Source: Rhizobium skierniewicense
GTDB lineage: Bacteria > Pseudomonadota > Alphaproteobacteria > Rhizobiales > Rhizobiaceae
DNA length: 64,000 bases
Direction of reading: 5' to 3'
NCBI RefSeq assembly: GCF_014196515.1
Contig: NZ_JACIDV010000011.1
Location: forward strand, 96,058 to 160,057
Numbering within the stretch: position 1 is the first letter of the stretch; each line of letters opens with the position of its first letter. This document shows positions 43,546 to 50,972 of the stretch, one piece after another. The notes under the pieces are model-generated. The model worked only from the letters and a program-made list of their open reading frames with translations. It had not been told where the DNA came from and ran no database searches. A program made the position numbers and the translations under genes.

Positions 43546-44283
43546 ATGACAAATTTCGCTTCCGGTACGTCCATCGCAGTCGTCGCCAGCCTTCTAGGAG
43601 ACCCGGCCCGCGCCAACATGCTCTACGCCCTGATGGGTGGGCGGGCCCTGACGGCGGGCGAACTCGCTCGTCATGCGGGGGTGACGGCGCAGACGACAAG
43701 CGGCCATCTGTCGCGACTGGCGGATGCGCAGCTTCTGACGCTGGAGAAACAGGGCAGGCATCGCTACTATCGGCTGGCATCGCCAGAGGTGGCACAGGCT
43801 ATCGATGCGCTGATGGTCGTCGCATCTGCCGGGCCTAAACGTCACCGTCCTGTCGGGCCTAAGGATGATGCGTTGCGCATGGCGCGAACCTGTTACGACC
43901 ATATGGCCGGAAGGCTTGCCGTCAGCATTGCGGATGCGCTGTGTGAAAAGGCCTATGTCGTGCTGGCTGACGGTGCGGCGCTGGTAACGGAAGAGGGGCA
44001 GCGTTTCCTGTGCGATTTCGGCGTCTATCTGGCGTCGGGAAACGTATCAAGGCGACCACTCTGCCGAACCTGTCTCGACTGGAGCGAACGCCGCATGCAT
44101 CTGGCCGGAAAGCTGGGCACGGGATTGCTCGACCGGTTGATGGCGCTGGGCTGGGTCGTGCGCATGCCGGAAACGCGTGCCTTGCGGGTGACGCAGGCGG
44201 CGGAGACGGGTTTGCGTGCCACCTTTGGGCTGTCGGCGGACTGGCGGGTGGCATCGCCCAATGAAATAAAAAATGACGGCTGA
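43546..44283 (+). CDS. ArsR/SmtB-type winged-helix regulator
   Basis: The 245-aa protein has an N-terminal ArsR-type HTH (residues ~10-75; TAGELARHAGVTAQTTSGHLSRL). A longer C-terminal domain has a CRTCLDWSERR pair near residue 166, which may bind metal or sense redox. It is about twice the usual ArsR length, as in the two-domain regulators that sit next to transporter genes. Its gene is divergent from the EamA transporter. The ligand is unknown. Confidence 0.83.
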   Translation: MTNFASGTSIAVVASLLGDPARANMLYALMGGRALTAGELARHAGVTAQTTSGHLSRLADAQLLTLEKQGRHRYYRLASPEVAQAIDALMVVASAGPKRHRPVGPKDDALRMARTCYDHMAGRLAVSIADALCEKAYVVLADGAALVTEEGQRFLCDFGVYLASGNVSRRPLCRTCLDWSERRMHLAGKLGTGLLDRLMALGWVVRMPETRALRVTQAAETGLRATFGLSADWRVASPNEIKNDG

Positions 44284-44296
44284 GAGAGCCGTCATT
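44272..44296 (-). terminator. Terminator of gpt
   Basis: AATGACGGCT (44272-44281), loop GAGAG, AGCCGTCATT (44287-44296). Read leftward it is followed by a U-rich run (TTTTTTATTT), so it serves the leftward gpt gene. It overlaps the end of the convergent regulator gene. Confidence 0.75.
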
Positions 44297-44321
44297 TCAC
44301 GTTACTATCACATCAAAAAAA

Positions 44322-44819
44322 TCAGCCCGGCGCGCCCTTGGCAATCGGCTCCTGATAGGTGAAGCCGAGATCCCATGGGAAATAGATCCATGTGTCTTGG
44401 CTGACTTCCGTGATGAACGTATCGATGGTGGGGACGCCTGATGGTTTGGCGTAGACGCAGGCGAAATGCGCTTTTGGCAGCATCTCACGCACTTCGAGCG
44501 CCGTCTTGCCGGTATCGGTCAGATCGTCGACGACCAGAATGCCTTGCCCGCCGTTTTCCATCAGTTCGGGCGCGATGCCCTTCAAAAGCAGCGTATCGCC
44601 CTGATTGACGTAATCATGCCGCGTGGCGATGCAGACCGTATCGATCAGACGGATGTTGAGTTCGCGCGAAATGATGGCGGCGGGTACAAGGCCACCGCGC
44701 GTGATGCAGACAATGGCTCTGAACTCCTGGTTCAGACCGGCCAGGCGCCATGCCAGTGCACGGGCATCACGGTGAAATTGATCCCAGGAAACGGGAAAGG
44801 CTTTATCGGGAAGGGACAT
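44322..44819 (-). CDS. gpt: Xanthine-guanine phosphoribosyltransferase
   Basis: The 165-aa type I phosphoribosyltransferase has the PRPP loop [12 protein letters not shown] and the strand ITRGGLVPA. It converts xanthine and guanine to their nucleotides in purine salvage. Length and motifs match bacterial Gpt, including the conserved WIYFPWD near the C-terminus. A good hairpin terminator lies directly downstream. Confidence 0.93.
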   Translation of the reverse strand: MSLPDKAFPVSWDQFHRDARALAWRLAGLNQEFRAIVCITRGGLVPAAIISRELNIRLIDTVCIATRHDYVNQGDTLLLKGIAPELMENGGQGILVVDDLTDTGKTALEVREMLPKAHFACVYAKPSGVPTIDTFITEVSQDTWIYFPWDLGFTYQEPIAKGAPG

Positions 44820-44951
44820 GGGGTGTCTACCATCTGGTCAAAATTGTTGATGGCTTTGGCTAATAGCGGCAAGAATAGCTCAAAGGCAAGCTTTTCACGG
44901 TGTCTGTTGCGCGCTTTCTCGTCGTTTCGCTCAAAAGAGGCACGACGAAGT

Positions 44952-45833
44952 CTAAGGGTTTTTTTCGACAAACGCGCCGATGACACGGTTCCGGCCCGCG
45001 TCCTTTGCGGTGTAAAGAGCCGTATCGGCCCGGCGCAACAATTGCTGCAAACGTTCGTCTGTACCGGCTTGAATGACGCCGAAGCTGCAGGTGATACGAC
45101 CGTGGGGCAATGGGTCGACATAGCTGGACTGAAAGGCCGCGCGCAGACGTTCCGCTATGCCAAGGGCCGCTTCGCCCGATGTGCGCGGCAGGACGATGCA
45201 GAATTCCTCGCCGCCGACCCGAGCCGCCAGATCATAGGGGCGCAACTGGTCTTTGACGATCTCGCCGACATTCATCAGGACGTTATCGCCGACATCGTGA
45301 CCGAAATTGTCGTTGATGTTCTTGAATTTATCGAGATCGAACAGGATGATGGACAGCGGTTCATTGGAGCGCGCGGCCTGAGCCTGCAAGGCGGGCATCT
45401 GTTCGGTGAGCCAACGACGGTTGCCAAGGCCTGTCAGAAAGTCAGTGGTCGCCTGATGTTTGAGCTTCTTGGTCAGTTCCTCGACCTGCAACAGCATGGA
45501 TTTCGTGGCTGCTGTTACGGTCGCGATCTCGTCATTTCCAGCGGAACAGAGCTTGAAGACACTCTTGTCCTGCGGGTATTTCTGGAGCGCTTCTGCCAGA
45601 TGATGCAGAGGACGAATGAAGCGCCAGATGGCAAACAGGCAAAGAGCTGTTCCGAACAGCGTCGCACCCAGAATAAGACAGAAAATAGGCCATGCCGATG
45701 TGTCGAAGCCACTGACCAGGTGAACGATCAATGCGATCAACGGGACGTGCACGCTCAAAAATGAGACCAAAAAGATTTTCGCAATAAGGGAACGTCGAAG
45801 TCGGGTCATCGTCTGGCGTCTCTCAAGCTTCAT
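44952..45833 (-). CDS. Diguanylate cyclase (GGDEF) with HAMP, membrane-bound
   Basis: The 293-aa protein has two transmembrane helices (about 17-42 and 49-71) with almost no periplasmic loop. A HAMP-like linker (IRPLHHLAEALQKY) follows, then a GGDEF domain with the active signature RVGGEEF and the substrate stretch DLDKFKNINDNFGHDVGD. It should make c-di-GMP. No RxxD inhibitory site is evident. The tiny sensor part suggests it detects a membrane or lipid cue, or acts constitutively. ATG 45833 and ATG 45809 are both possible. Confidence 0.9.
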   Translation of the reverse strand: MKLERRQTMTRLRRSLIAKIFLVSFLSVHVPLIALIVHLVSGFDTSAWPIFCLILGATLFGTALCLFAIWRFIRPLHHLAEALQKYPQDKSVFKLCSAGNDEIATVTAATKSMLLQVEELTKKLKHQATTDFLTGLGNRRWLTEQMPALQAQAARSNEPLSIILFDLDKFKNINDNFGHDVGDNVLMNVGEIVKDQLRPYDLAARVGGEEFCIVLPRTSGEAALGIAERLRAAFQSSYVDPLPHGRITCSFGVIQAGTDERLQQLLRRADTALYTAKDAGRNRVIGAFVEKNP

Positions 45834-45958
45834 CCTTCACCTGTGTTTGACGTCGGATCATTCATCGGGCGAGAATGAACCAACCGTAAAAAAAAGCAAT
45901 AAAAAGGCAGTGTCATCTTATATTCGAATTTTATGGAGATATCGTTCAATTCAAAGTG

Positions 45959-46201
45959 TTACGAGCGCCCGTTCAGCTTGGATTTCCTGTTTTGCTGTCT
46001 CGACCTGTGTGACACTTCGTGTGTCAGTTCTGTAAAACGCGCATCAGCGGCCCCCGTTTCCCGGCGCTTTCGAATTATTGCGGCAAGAAAGGGCGCGTCA
46101 GGACTGAATTCCTCCGGTAGCCCTTCATGTTTTGGGGTGAGAACCACGCCCGGTGCCGCATATGGATCTAAATAAGTCTCTGTTTTGGCTGTGTATTTCA
46201 T
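45959..46201 (-). CDS. Small hypothetical protein
   Basis: The 80-aa product has a GAGAG-preceded ATG at 46201. It is polar with a basic C-terminus (SRQQNRKSKLNGRS) and no hydrophobic segment. The coding character is moderate. No family recognised. Confidence 0.45.
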   Translation of the reverse strand: MKYTAKTETYLDPYAAPGVVLTPKHEGLPEEFSPDAPFLAAIIRKRRETGAADARFTELTHEVSHRSRQQNRKSKLNGRS

Positions 46202-46310
46202 AATCTCTCAGTGCTTTCAACGAGGCTGTCATTTTTTTGTCAAAAGGCGCATTTTCCTGCTTGCGGTATCGAAAAGCTCTGACTATAAGGGCGCCACACG
46301 ACATGTGTAC

Positions 46311-46385
46311 GCGCCCTTCGTCTATCGGTTAGGACGTCAGATTTTCATTCTGAAAAGAGGGGTTCGACTCCCCTAGGGCGTACCA
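46311..46385 (+). tRNA. tRNA-Glu (anticodon TTC)
   Basis: A full cloverleaf is readable. The acceptor GCGCCCT pairs with AGGGCGT, the anticodon stem TCAGA/TCTGA has loop TTTTCAT (anticodon TTC), and the T arm is GGGGTTCGACTCCCC. The 3' ACCA is encoded. Confidence 0.95.
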
Positions 46386-46468
46386 TTCCACCTCAAGCTC
46401 CTTTATATTTCCCCTTATGAAATTGATGTGCGATTTCCGTGTTTGTTGTATTCGCATGGGGAGAAAAT

Positions 46469-47059
46469 ATGACTGCACGGATCATTCTGCTGGGCGGTGC
46501 GTCGCATGTGGGAAAATCCACGCTGGCGACCGACATGGCCCGGCATCTTGGCTGGCGCAAACTTTCCACCGATAGTCTTGCGAGGCATCCCGGTCGCCCC
46601 TGGCAGACCGCGCCGCACGTCGTGCCACCACATGTTGTCGAGCATTACCGCGATCTGAACATGGAAGCATTGATGCAATCGGTTCTGCGCCATTACCGCT
46701 CGATGTGGGGGACACATGTTCTGCCGTTGATCAAGCGGGAGGAAGGACTCGTCATGGAAGGTTCGGCCCTGCTGCCAGAGAGGATCGCGCCGATCGTTTC
46801 CACCCGTGTCCGGGCAGCATGGCTTGTGGCGTCCGATAGGGTGATCGAGCAGCGGATGAAAGTCGAGAGCGACTATGCGGCCCGCGACGAAGATGCACGG
46901 TTGCTGATCGATAAATTTCTGGCACGTGCCTTGGCATTCAATCGGTTCATCGCAGCCGAGGTCAACAGGTTCGATCTCGCGAAGATCGATGTCGATCTGG
47001 ACACAGATGGTGAAGAGCTGTCGCTGCGGGTGCTCGAAACGCTTGATATCTCCGCCTGA
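46469..47059 (+). CDS. P-loop kinase-like ATP-binding protein
   Basis: The 196-aa protein starts at ATG 46469 behind GGGGAG. It has a Walker A motif right at the N-terminus (LLGGASHVGKST) and the general layout of small-molecule P-loop kinases. A lid-like Arg-rich segment (ASDRVIEQRMKVESDYAARDED) is present. The substrate is unknown; remote similarity to 2-phosphoglycerate- or shikimate-kinase-type folds is possible. Confidence 0.7.
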   Translation: MTARIILLGGASHVGKSTLATDMARHLGWRKLSTDSLARHPGRPWQTAPHVVPPHVVEHYRDLNMEALMQSVLRHYRSMWGTHVLPLIKREEGLVMEGSALLPERIAPIVSTRVRAAWLVASDRVIEQRMKVESDYAARDEDARLLIDKFLARALAFNRFIAAEVNRFDLAKIDVDLDTDGEELSLRVLETLDISA

Positions 47060-47145
47060 TTTATCGCTGGATACGGGTTTAGTCTCGCAGTTGACGGGGC
47101 TGTCGATCCGGGGATGGTAGGTCGGACATCTTGGAGGAGATATCC

Positions 47146-47589
47146 GTGACATCAGGCATACCGTTTTCTCTCGTCGGCATCGACCACGTCGTTCTGCTGG
47201 TCGATGATATGGACAAGGCGCTGCGCTTCTATCATGACGTCATGGGATGCCGTGCGGGCTATACGTATCCGGCGCTGGGCATGGAGCAGGTGTGGTGCGG
47301 GGCGTCGCTCATCGTCTTATGGGATACGACGCATCCCGGTGGACAGAAGGCAGCACCGCCGGTGGCGGGAGGGCGCAATGTCGACCACATCTGCATCGCG
47401 ACCGGTCCTTTCGAGCACGATGCGTTGCGCGCGCATCTTGAACGCCACGGCGTTGCCATTCACCGCGAGGCGATGCATGGCGGGGCGAGGGGCATGGGCC
47501 ACTCTTTCTATATATACGACCCCTTCGGCAACATGCTGGAGATCAAGGGACCGGCGGAATATCCCGATGGGCGATCTGCAACGGGGTGA
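47146..47589 (+). CDS. VOC-superfamily (glyoxalase/dioxygenase-like) protein
   Basis: The 147-aa protein begins with GTG 47146 behind GGAGGAG. It has two beta-alpha-beta-beta-beta repeats with metal-ligand candidates: IDHVVLLVDD at the start, VDHICIA in the middle and FGNMLEIKGP at the end. Such proteins include glyoxalase I, fosfomycin-resistance enzymes and dioxygenases. No substrate can be assigned. Confidence 0.82.
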   Translation: MTSGIPFSLVGIDHVVLLVDDMDKALRFYHDVMGCRAGYTYPALGMEQVWCGASLIVLWDTTHPGGQKAAPPVAGGRNVDHICIATGPFEHDALRAHLERHGVAIHREAMHGGARGMGHSFYIYDPFGNMLEIKGPAEYPDGRSATG

Positions 47590-47685
47590 GCGGGTAGGCC
47601 TACACGGTTTCATGATCAGGGGCGGATGCAACCGGCAAGCTCAACAGGCGTTGTTCTGCACAACAGAGTTAACGGAGCATTAACC

Positions 47686-48216
47686 ATGACCAGTTTCCTA
47701 CGCCCGCTTGCTGCCACCCTTGCCTTTTGCGGGCTCAGCGCCTGCCTCATCGAAGAGGCGAAAGCCGAGACAGCGGTGGTGCCGACACAGATGTCGCATT
47801 ATCAGGGCAAATGGCTGGAAATCGGTCGCACGCCGATGCGGCTGACGGATGGCTGCGTCGCAGGCTTCACGATCTACACCAAGGGTGATGCACCCAACCA
47901 GGTGAAGGTTGAGGATGGATGCTACGAAGGAACACCGCAGGGTGAGTTGAAGACCATCGAAGGTATCGGCACTCTGACCGATTACAAGGACACGAATGCC
48001 AAGCTGCGGGTTCGGTACCCGTTGTTGATCACCTTCAATTATTGGGTCCGCTACCAGGCGCCCGACCGAAGCTGGTTCATCAGCTCCAACCCGGACATGA
48101 GCAAACTCTGGATTTACGCACGCAGCGTCCCATCCAAAAGCAAGCTGGCGGTGATGGTGAAGAAGGCACAAGAGCTTGGCTACGATACGAACAAGCTCGA
48201 ATTTCCAGAATTCTGA
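47686..48216 (+). CDS. Lipocalin-family protein
   Basis: The 176-aa exported protein (signal peptide about residues 1-27, with a LSAC lipobox-like site) has the lipocalin hallmark YQGKWLEIGRTP near the start of the barrel and a VKVEDGCYEGTPQGE strand. Bacterial lipocalins (Blc-like) bind lipids at the outer membrane under envelope stress. ATG 47686 follows GGAG. A strong terminator lies 22 bases downstream of the stop. Confidence 0.82.
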   Translation: MTSFLRPLAATLAFCGLSACLIEEAKAETAVVPTQMSHYQGKWLEIGRTPMRLTDGCVAGFTIYTKGDAPNQVKVEDGCYEGTPQGELKTIEGIGTLTDYKDTNAKLRVRYPLLITFNYWVRYQAPDRSWFISSNPDMSKLWIYARSVPSKSKLAVMVKKAQELGYDTNKLEFPEF

Positions 48217-48238
48217 TATTGACATCGATGTGAAAAAG

Positions 48239-48261
48239 CCCGCGGAGACGCGGGTTTTTTT
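48239..48261 (+). terminator. Intrinsic terminator of the lipocalin gene
   Basis: CCCGCG (48239-48244), loop GAGA, CGCGGG (48249-48254), then seven T (48255-48261). Confidence 0.9.
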
Positions 48262-48295
48262 GTGGGTGGTCGTCAGGGAAATCGCTCAAACGAAA

Positions 48296-48317
48296 ATGCC
48301 CGCGTTTCCGCGGGCAT
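48296..48317 (-). terminator. Terminator of the leftward membrane-protein gene
   Basis: ATGCCCGCG (48296-48304), loop TTTC, CGCGGGCAT (48309-48317). The leftward transcript continues with a TTTT run, matching the gene ending at 48341. Confidence 0.75.
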
Positions 48318-48340
48318 CTGCTTCTGCTGAGATCTGAGCC

Positions 48341-49240
48341 TTATTCGATGATGGTTTTGCGGCGGCGATCCGTGTGGGCGGCACCGATGTTGCCACCGAA
48401 GAGGGCGGCGACGGCGCCGATCAGGAGCGCACCAAAGGCGACATAGGAGCCTGTGGAGACCGCAGTTGCCGTGGTCTGGGCTGCTTCGGTTGCGCGCTGC
48501 TTGGCCTGTTCAACGGCCTGCTTGTACTGTGCCTCATACTCCGTTACCTGCTGGCGAGCCTGGTCGACGGGGATACCCTGAGCACGGGCCAGAGCATCGG
48601 CGGCGCGGTTGCGGGCATCTTCGGCCTGCGCCTGGTCGCCAGTCAGTGCGGCGCGAACGGCGCTGACGGCTGCATCGCGCAGAGCCTGTGGGTCGTTACC
48701 GCCGCTGGCTTCACGAATCCGCTGTTCAATCGTGGCAACGGGATCTGTCGCACCGGCAAGCGATGGAGCGGCTGTCGAGGCCGCCGTCGCCAGAGTGGAA
48801 CCTGCGCCGGAGAAGATGCTGGTGACGCCGGTGAATGCACCACCCAGCAGCGCGCCCACAGATGTCGTCAGCAGGTAAAAGACGACGAGCGTGGTGACGG
48901 CCCAGGATGTGAGACCGTGCAGAGCGCCGGTGGAGCGGACCGTGCGACCTGATAGGCGGCTGGCGACATAGGCACCCACGAAGGCTGCGATGATACCACT
49001 GACGATGACCCAGATGAGCGAGCCGGTGGAGAGCGATGTGGCGGTGGGAGTATCACTGTATGCGGGATCAATGACGCCCGCACCGATGGCCAGACCCAGG
49101 AGGTTGAGCAGCAGGTGAAGCGACAGGGCGATTGCCACGCCTGCGAAGACGCCGCCCCAGGACATATTCGATGTTGATTCCTGCAAGACAGGGGCGTGTA
49201 CGCCCACTGCGGGTGCCGCGTATCTGGTCTGATCAGTCAT
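48341..49240 (-). CDS. Conserved membrane protein with Ala-rich helical region
   Basis: The 299-aa protein starts at ATG 49240 behind AGGAGAG. It has four or five transmembrane segments: WGGVFAGVAIALSLHLLLNLLGLAI, a second near residue 75, a third near 115 and one near 275. A long Ala/Gln-rich coiled region lies between (EQAKQRATEAAQTTATAV). It resembles a family of rhizobial inner-membrane proteins of unknown function. No enzymatic motif seen. Confidence 0.7.
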   Translation of the reverse strand: MTDQTRYAAPAVGVHAPVLQESTSNMSWGGVFAGVAIALSLHLLLNLLGLAIGAGVIDPAYSDTPTATSLSTGSLIWVIVSGIIAAFVGAYVASRLSGRTVRSTGALHGLTSWAVTTLVVFYLLTTSVGALLGGAFTGVTSIFSGAGSTLATAASTAAPSLAGATDPVATIEQRIREASGGNDPQALRDAAVSAVRAALTGDQAQAEDARNRAADALARAQGIPVDQARQQVTEYEAQYKQAVEQAKQRATEAAQTTATAVSTGSYVAFGALLIGAVAALFGGNIGAAHTDRRRKTIIE

Positions 49241-49426
49241 TCTACTCTCCTGTAACACACGCGGTTGTCGCGTTCTGCCACTGAAACGGACAGATTATGT
49301 GTTGGTTCCGTGCTGAAACAGGAAAAGCTAATTGTTTTTTCAATAATTCATGAATTGGTTATAACGCAATAATTTCAACTATTTGTCGTTATTTTTGCTG
49401 TGACTTCATGATGCGTGAAAAAAAGC

Positions 49427-50299
49427 TTAGCGCGCAATGGATATTCGCAGCCGTCCGGCTGCATCCTGAATGTACTGCCAGGCGACGCGACCGGACCTGC
49501 CGCCGCGCGTCGTTGCCCATGCCAGAGCCTCATGGTGGAGTGTTTCCCGGGGCAGTCCGAGATCGAAATGGTCGGCATAGCCATCGATCATCGCGAGGTA
49601 ATCGTCCTGGCTGCATTTGTGGAAACCGAGCCAAAGGCCGAAGCGATCCGAGAGCGATACTTTTTCCTCGACGGCCTCGGAAGGGTTGATGGCGGTGGAT
49701 TGCTCGTTCTCCATCATGTGGCGGGGCAGGAGGTGGCGGCGGTTGGATGTGGCGTAGAACAGCACGTTGTCTGGCCTTCCTTCGATGCCGCCATCCAGCG
49801 CCGCTTTCAGCGATTTATAAGCAGTATCGTCATGGTCGAAGGAGAGGTCGTCGCAGAACAGGATGATGCGAACATCTGCGGTCTTCAAGATCTCCATGAG
49901 AGCCGGGAGCGTGTGGATATCCTCGCGGTGGACTTCGACCAGCTTGAGGGTGCCGCCGCTCGATGACTGCACGTCTTCGTGAACAGCTTTGACCAGCGAC
50001 GACTTTCCCATGCCGCGCGCGCCCCACAGAAGAACATTGTTGGCGGCAAAGCCCTGCGCAAAACGCAGCGTGTTATCGTGAAGAATATCGCGCACGTGGT
50101 CGACGCCACGGATGAGCTGAAGTGCGACGCGGTTGGGTTTGGCGACCGGCTGGAGCCAGGCATTGGCGGGCACCCAGACGAAGCAATCGGCGCTGCCAAA
50201 GTCGTTGACGGCGGGGGCGGGGCCTGCGAGCCGCTCCAGCGCATCGGCCAGACGGCGGACTTCCGACAGCAACGCTGCATTTGTTTCTTCCGGTGTCAT
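49427..50299 (-). CDS. DUF815-type AAA ATP-binding protein
   Basis: The 290-aa protein has a Walker A motif GARGMGKSS, a Walker B-like IILFCDDLSFD, and a sensor ATSNRRHLLPRHM, the typical set of the DUF815 (YcdX/PF05673) AAA family. The start ATG 50299 follows GGAGA; the longer frame to 50503 is not supported. Function unknown. It is divergent from yajC. Confidence 0.82.
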   Translation of the reverse strand: MTPEETNAALLSEVRRLADALERLAGPAPAVNDFGSADCFVWVPANAWLQPVAKPNRVALQLIRGVDHVRDILHDNTLRFAQGFAANNVLLWGARGMGKSSLVKAVHEDVQSSSGGTLKLVEVHREDIHTLPALMEILKTADVRIILFCDDLSFDHDDTAYKSLKAALDGGIEGRPDNVLFYATSNRRHLLPRHMMENEQSTAINPSEAVEEKVSLSDRFGLWLGFHKCSQDDYLAMIDGYADHFDLGLPRETLHHEALAWATTRGGRSGRVAWQYIQDAAGRLRISIAR

Positions 50300-50533
50300 C
50301 TTGAAGTCTCCAGCGAAGGATTGTGCCTGCCATTGCCGTTGTATGGAGGCCGCACAACAGTAGAATTTCTGCGAGGTAGCATGGTGTTTATCGCACTGAA
50401 AGGTTATGAGGCGTGGAAACGGTACGGCGCAGCGTCTGTGTCTGTTGCATTCTAGGGGATCGCAACTATATTCCGGCGGCTTGAAAAGCCGGCGAGTGGC
50501 CAAGACTGCGCCTGATAATCTGAGGAGTTTTTA

Positions 50534-50890
50534 ATGTTCATTACCCAAGCCTTTGCCCAGGATGCGGCTGGCACACCGTCTGCATTCGGGTCTGGCCTTG
50601 AAATGCTTTTTCTGTTCGCTCCGCTGATGGTGGTCTGGTACTTCTTCCTGATCCGTCCGCAGCGCGCGCAGTTGAAGAAGCGTCAGGAAACACTGACGGC
50701 TATTCGTCGTGGCGATCAGGTCGTTCTGGGCGGTGGTATCGTTGGCAAGGTGACCAAGGTCATCGACGACAACGAACTGGAAGTCGAAATTGCCGAAGGC
50801 GTCAAGGTTCGCGCATCGCGTACATACATCGCTGAAGTGCGCGTCAAGGGCGAGCCGGTCAAGACCGAAGCGCCTGCGAACGCGAAGTAA
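50534..50890 (+). CDS. yajC: Preprotein translocase accessory subunit YajC
   Basis: The 118-aa protein has one transmembrane helix (LFLFAPLMVVWYFFLIRPQ) and the conserved RPQ(R/Q)AQ-KK region, then the VxGGGIVGKV motif. YajC forms a complex with SecD/SecF and the Sec translocon. It lies directly upstream of secDF, as in most proteobacteria, separated by an imperfect hairpin. Confidence 0.95.
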   Translation: MFITQAFAQDAAGTPSAFGSGLEMLFLFAPLMVVWYFFLIRPQRAQLKKRQETLTAIRRGDQVVLGGGIVGKVTKVIDDNELEVEIAEGVKVRASRTYIAEVRVKGEPVKTEAPANAK

Positions 50891-50917
50891 GTCCAAGACT
50901 GCGCAGTCCATAATAAG

Positions 50918-50940
50918 CAGGCTGCGGCTAACGCAGCCTG
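50918..50940 (+). terminator. Hairpin between yajC and secDF
   Basis: CAGGCTGCG (50918-50926), loop GCTAA, CGCAGCCTG (50932-50940), with no U-tract after it. It probably attenuates or processes the yajC-secDF message. Confidence 0.5.
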
Positions 50941-50972
50941 GGTTCTGACACCCAACCCTGACCGAGACCTCA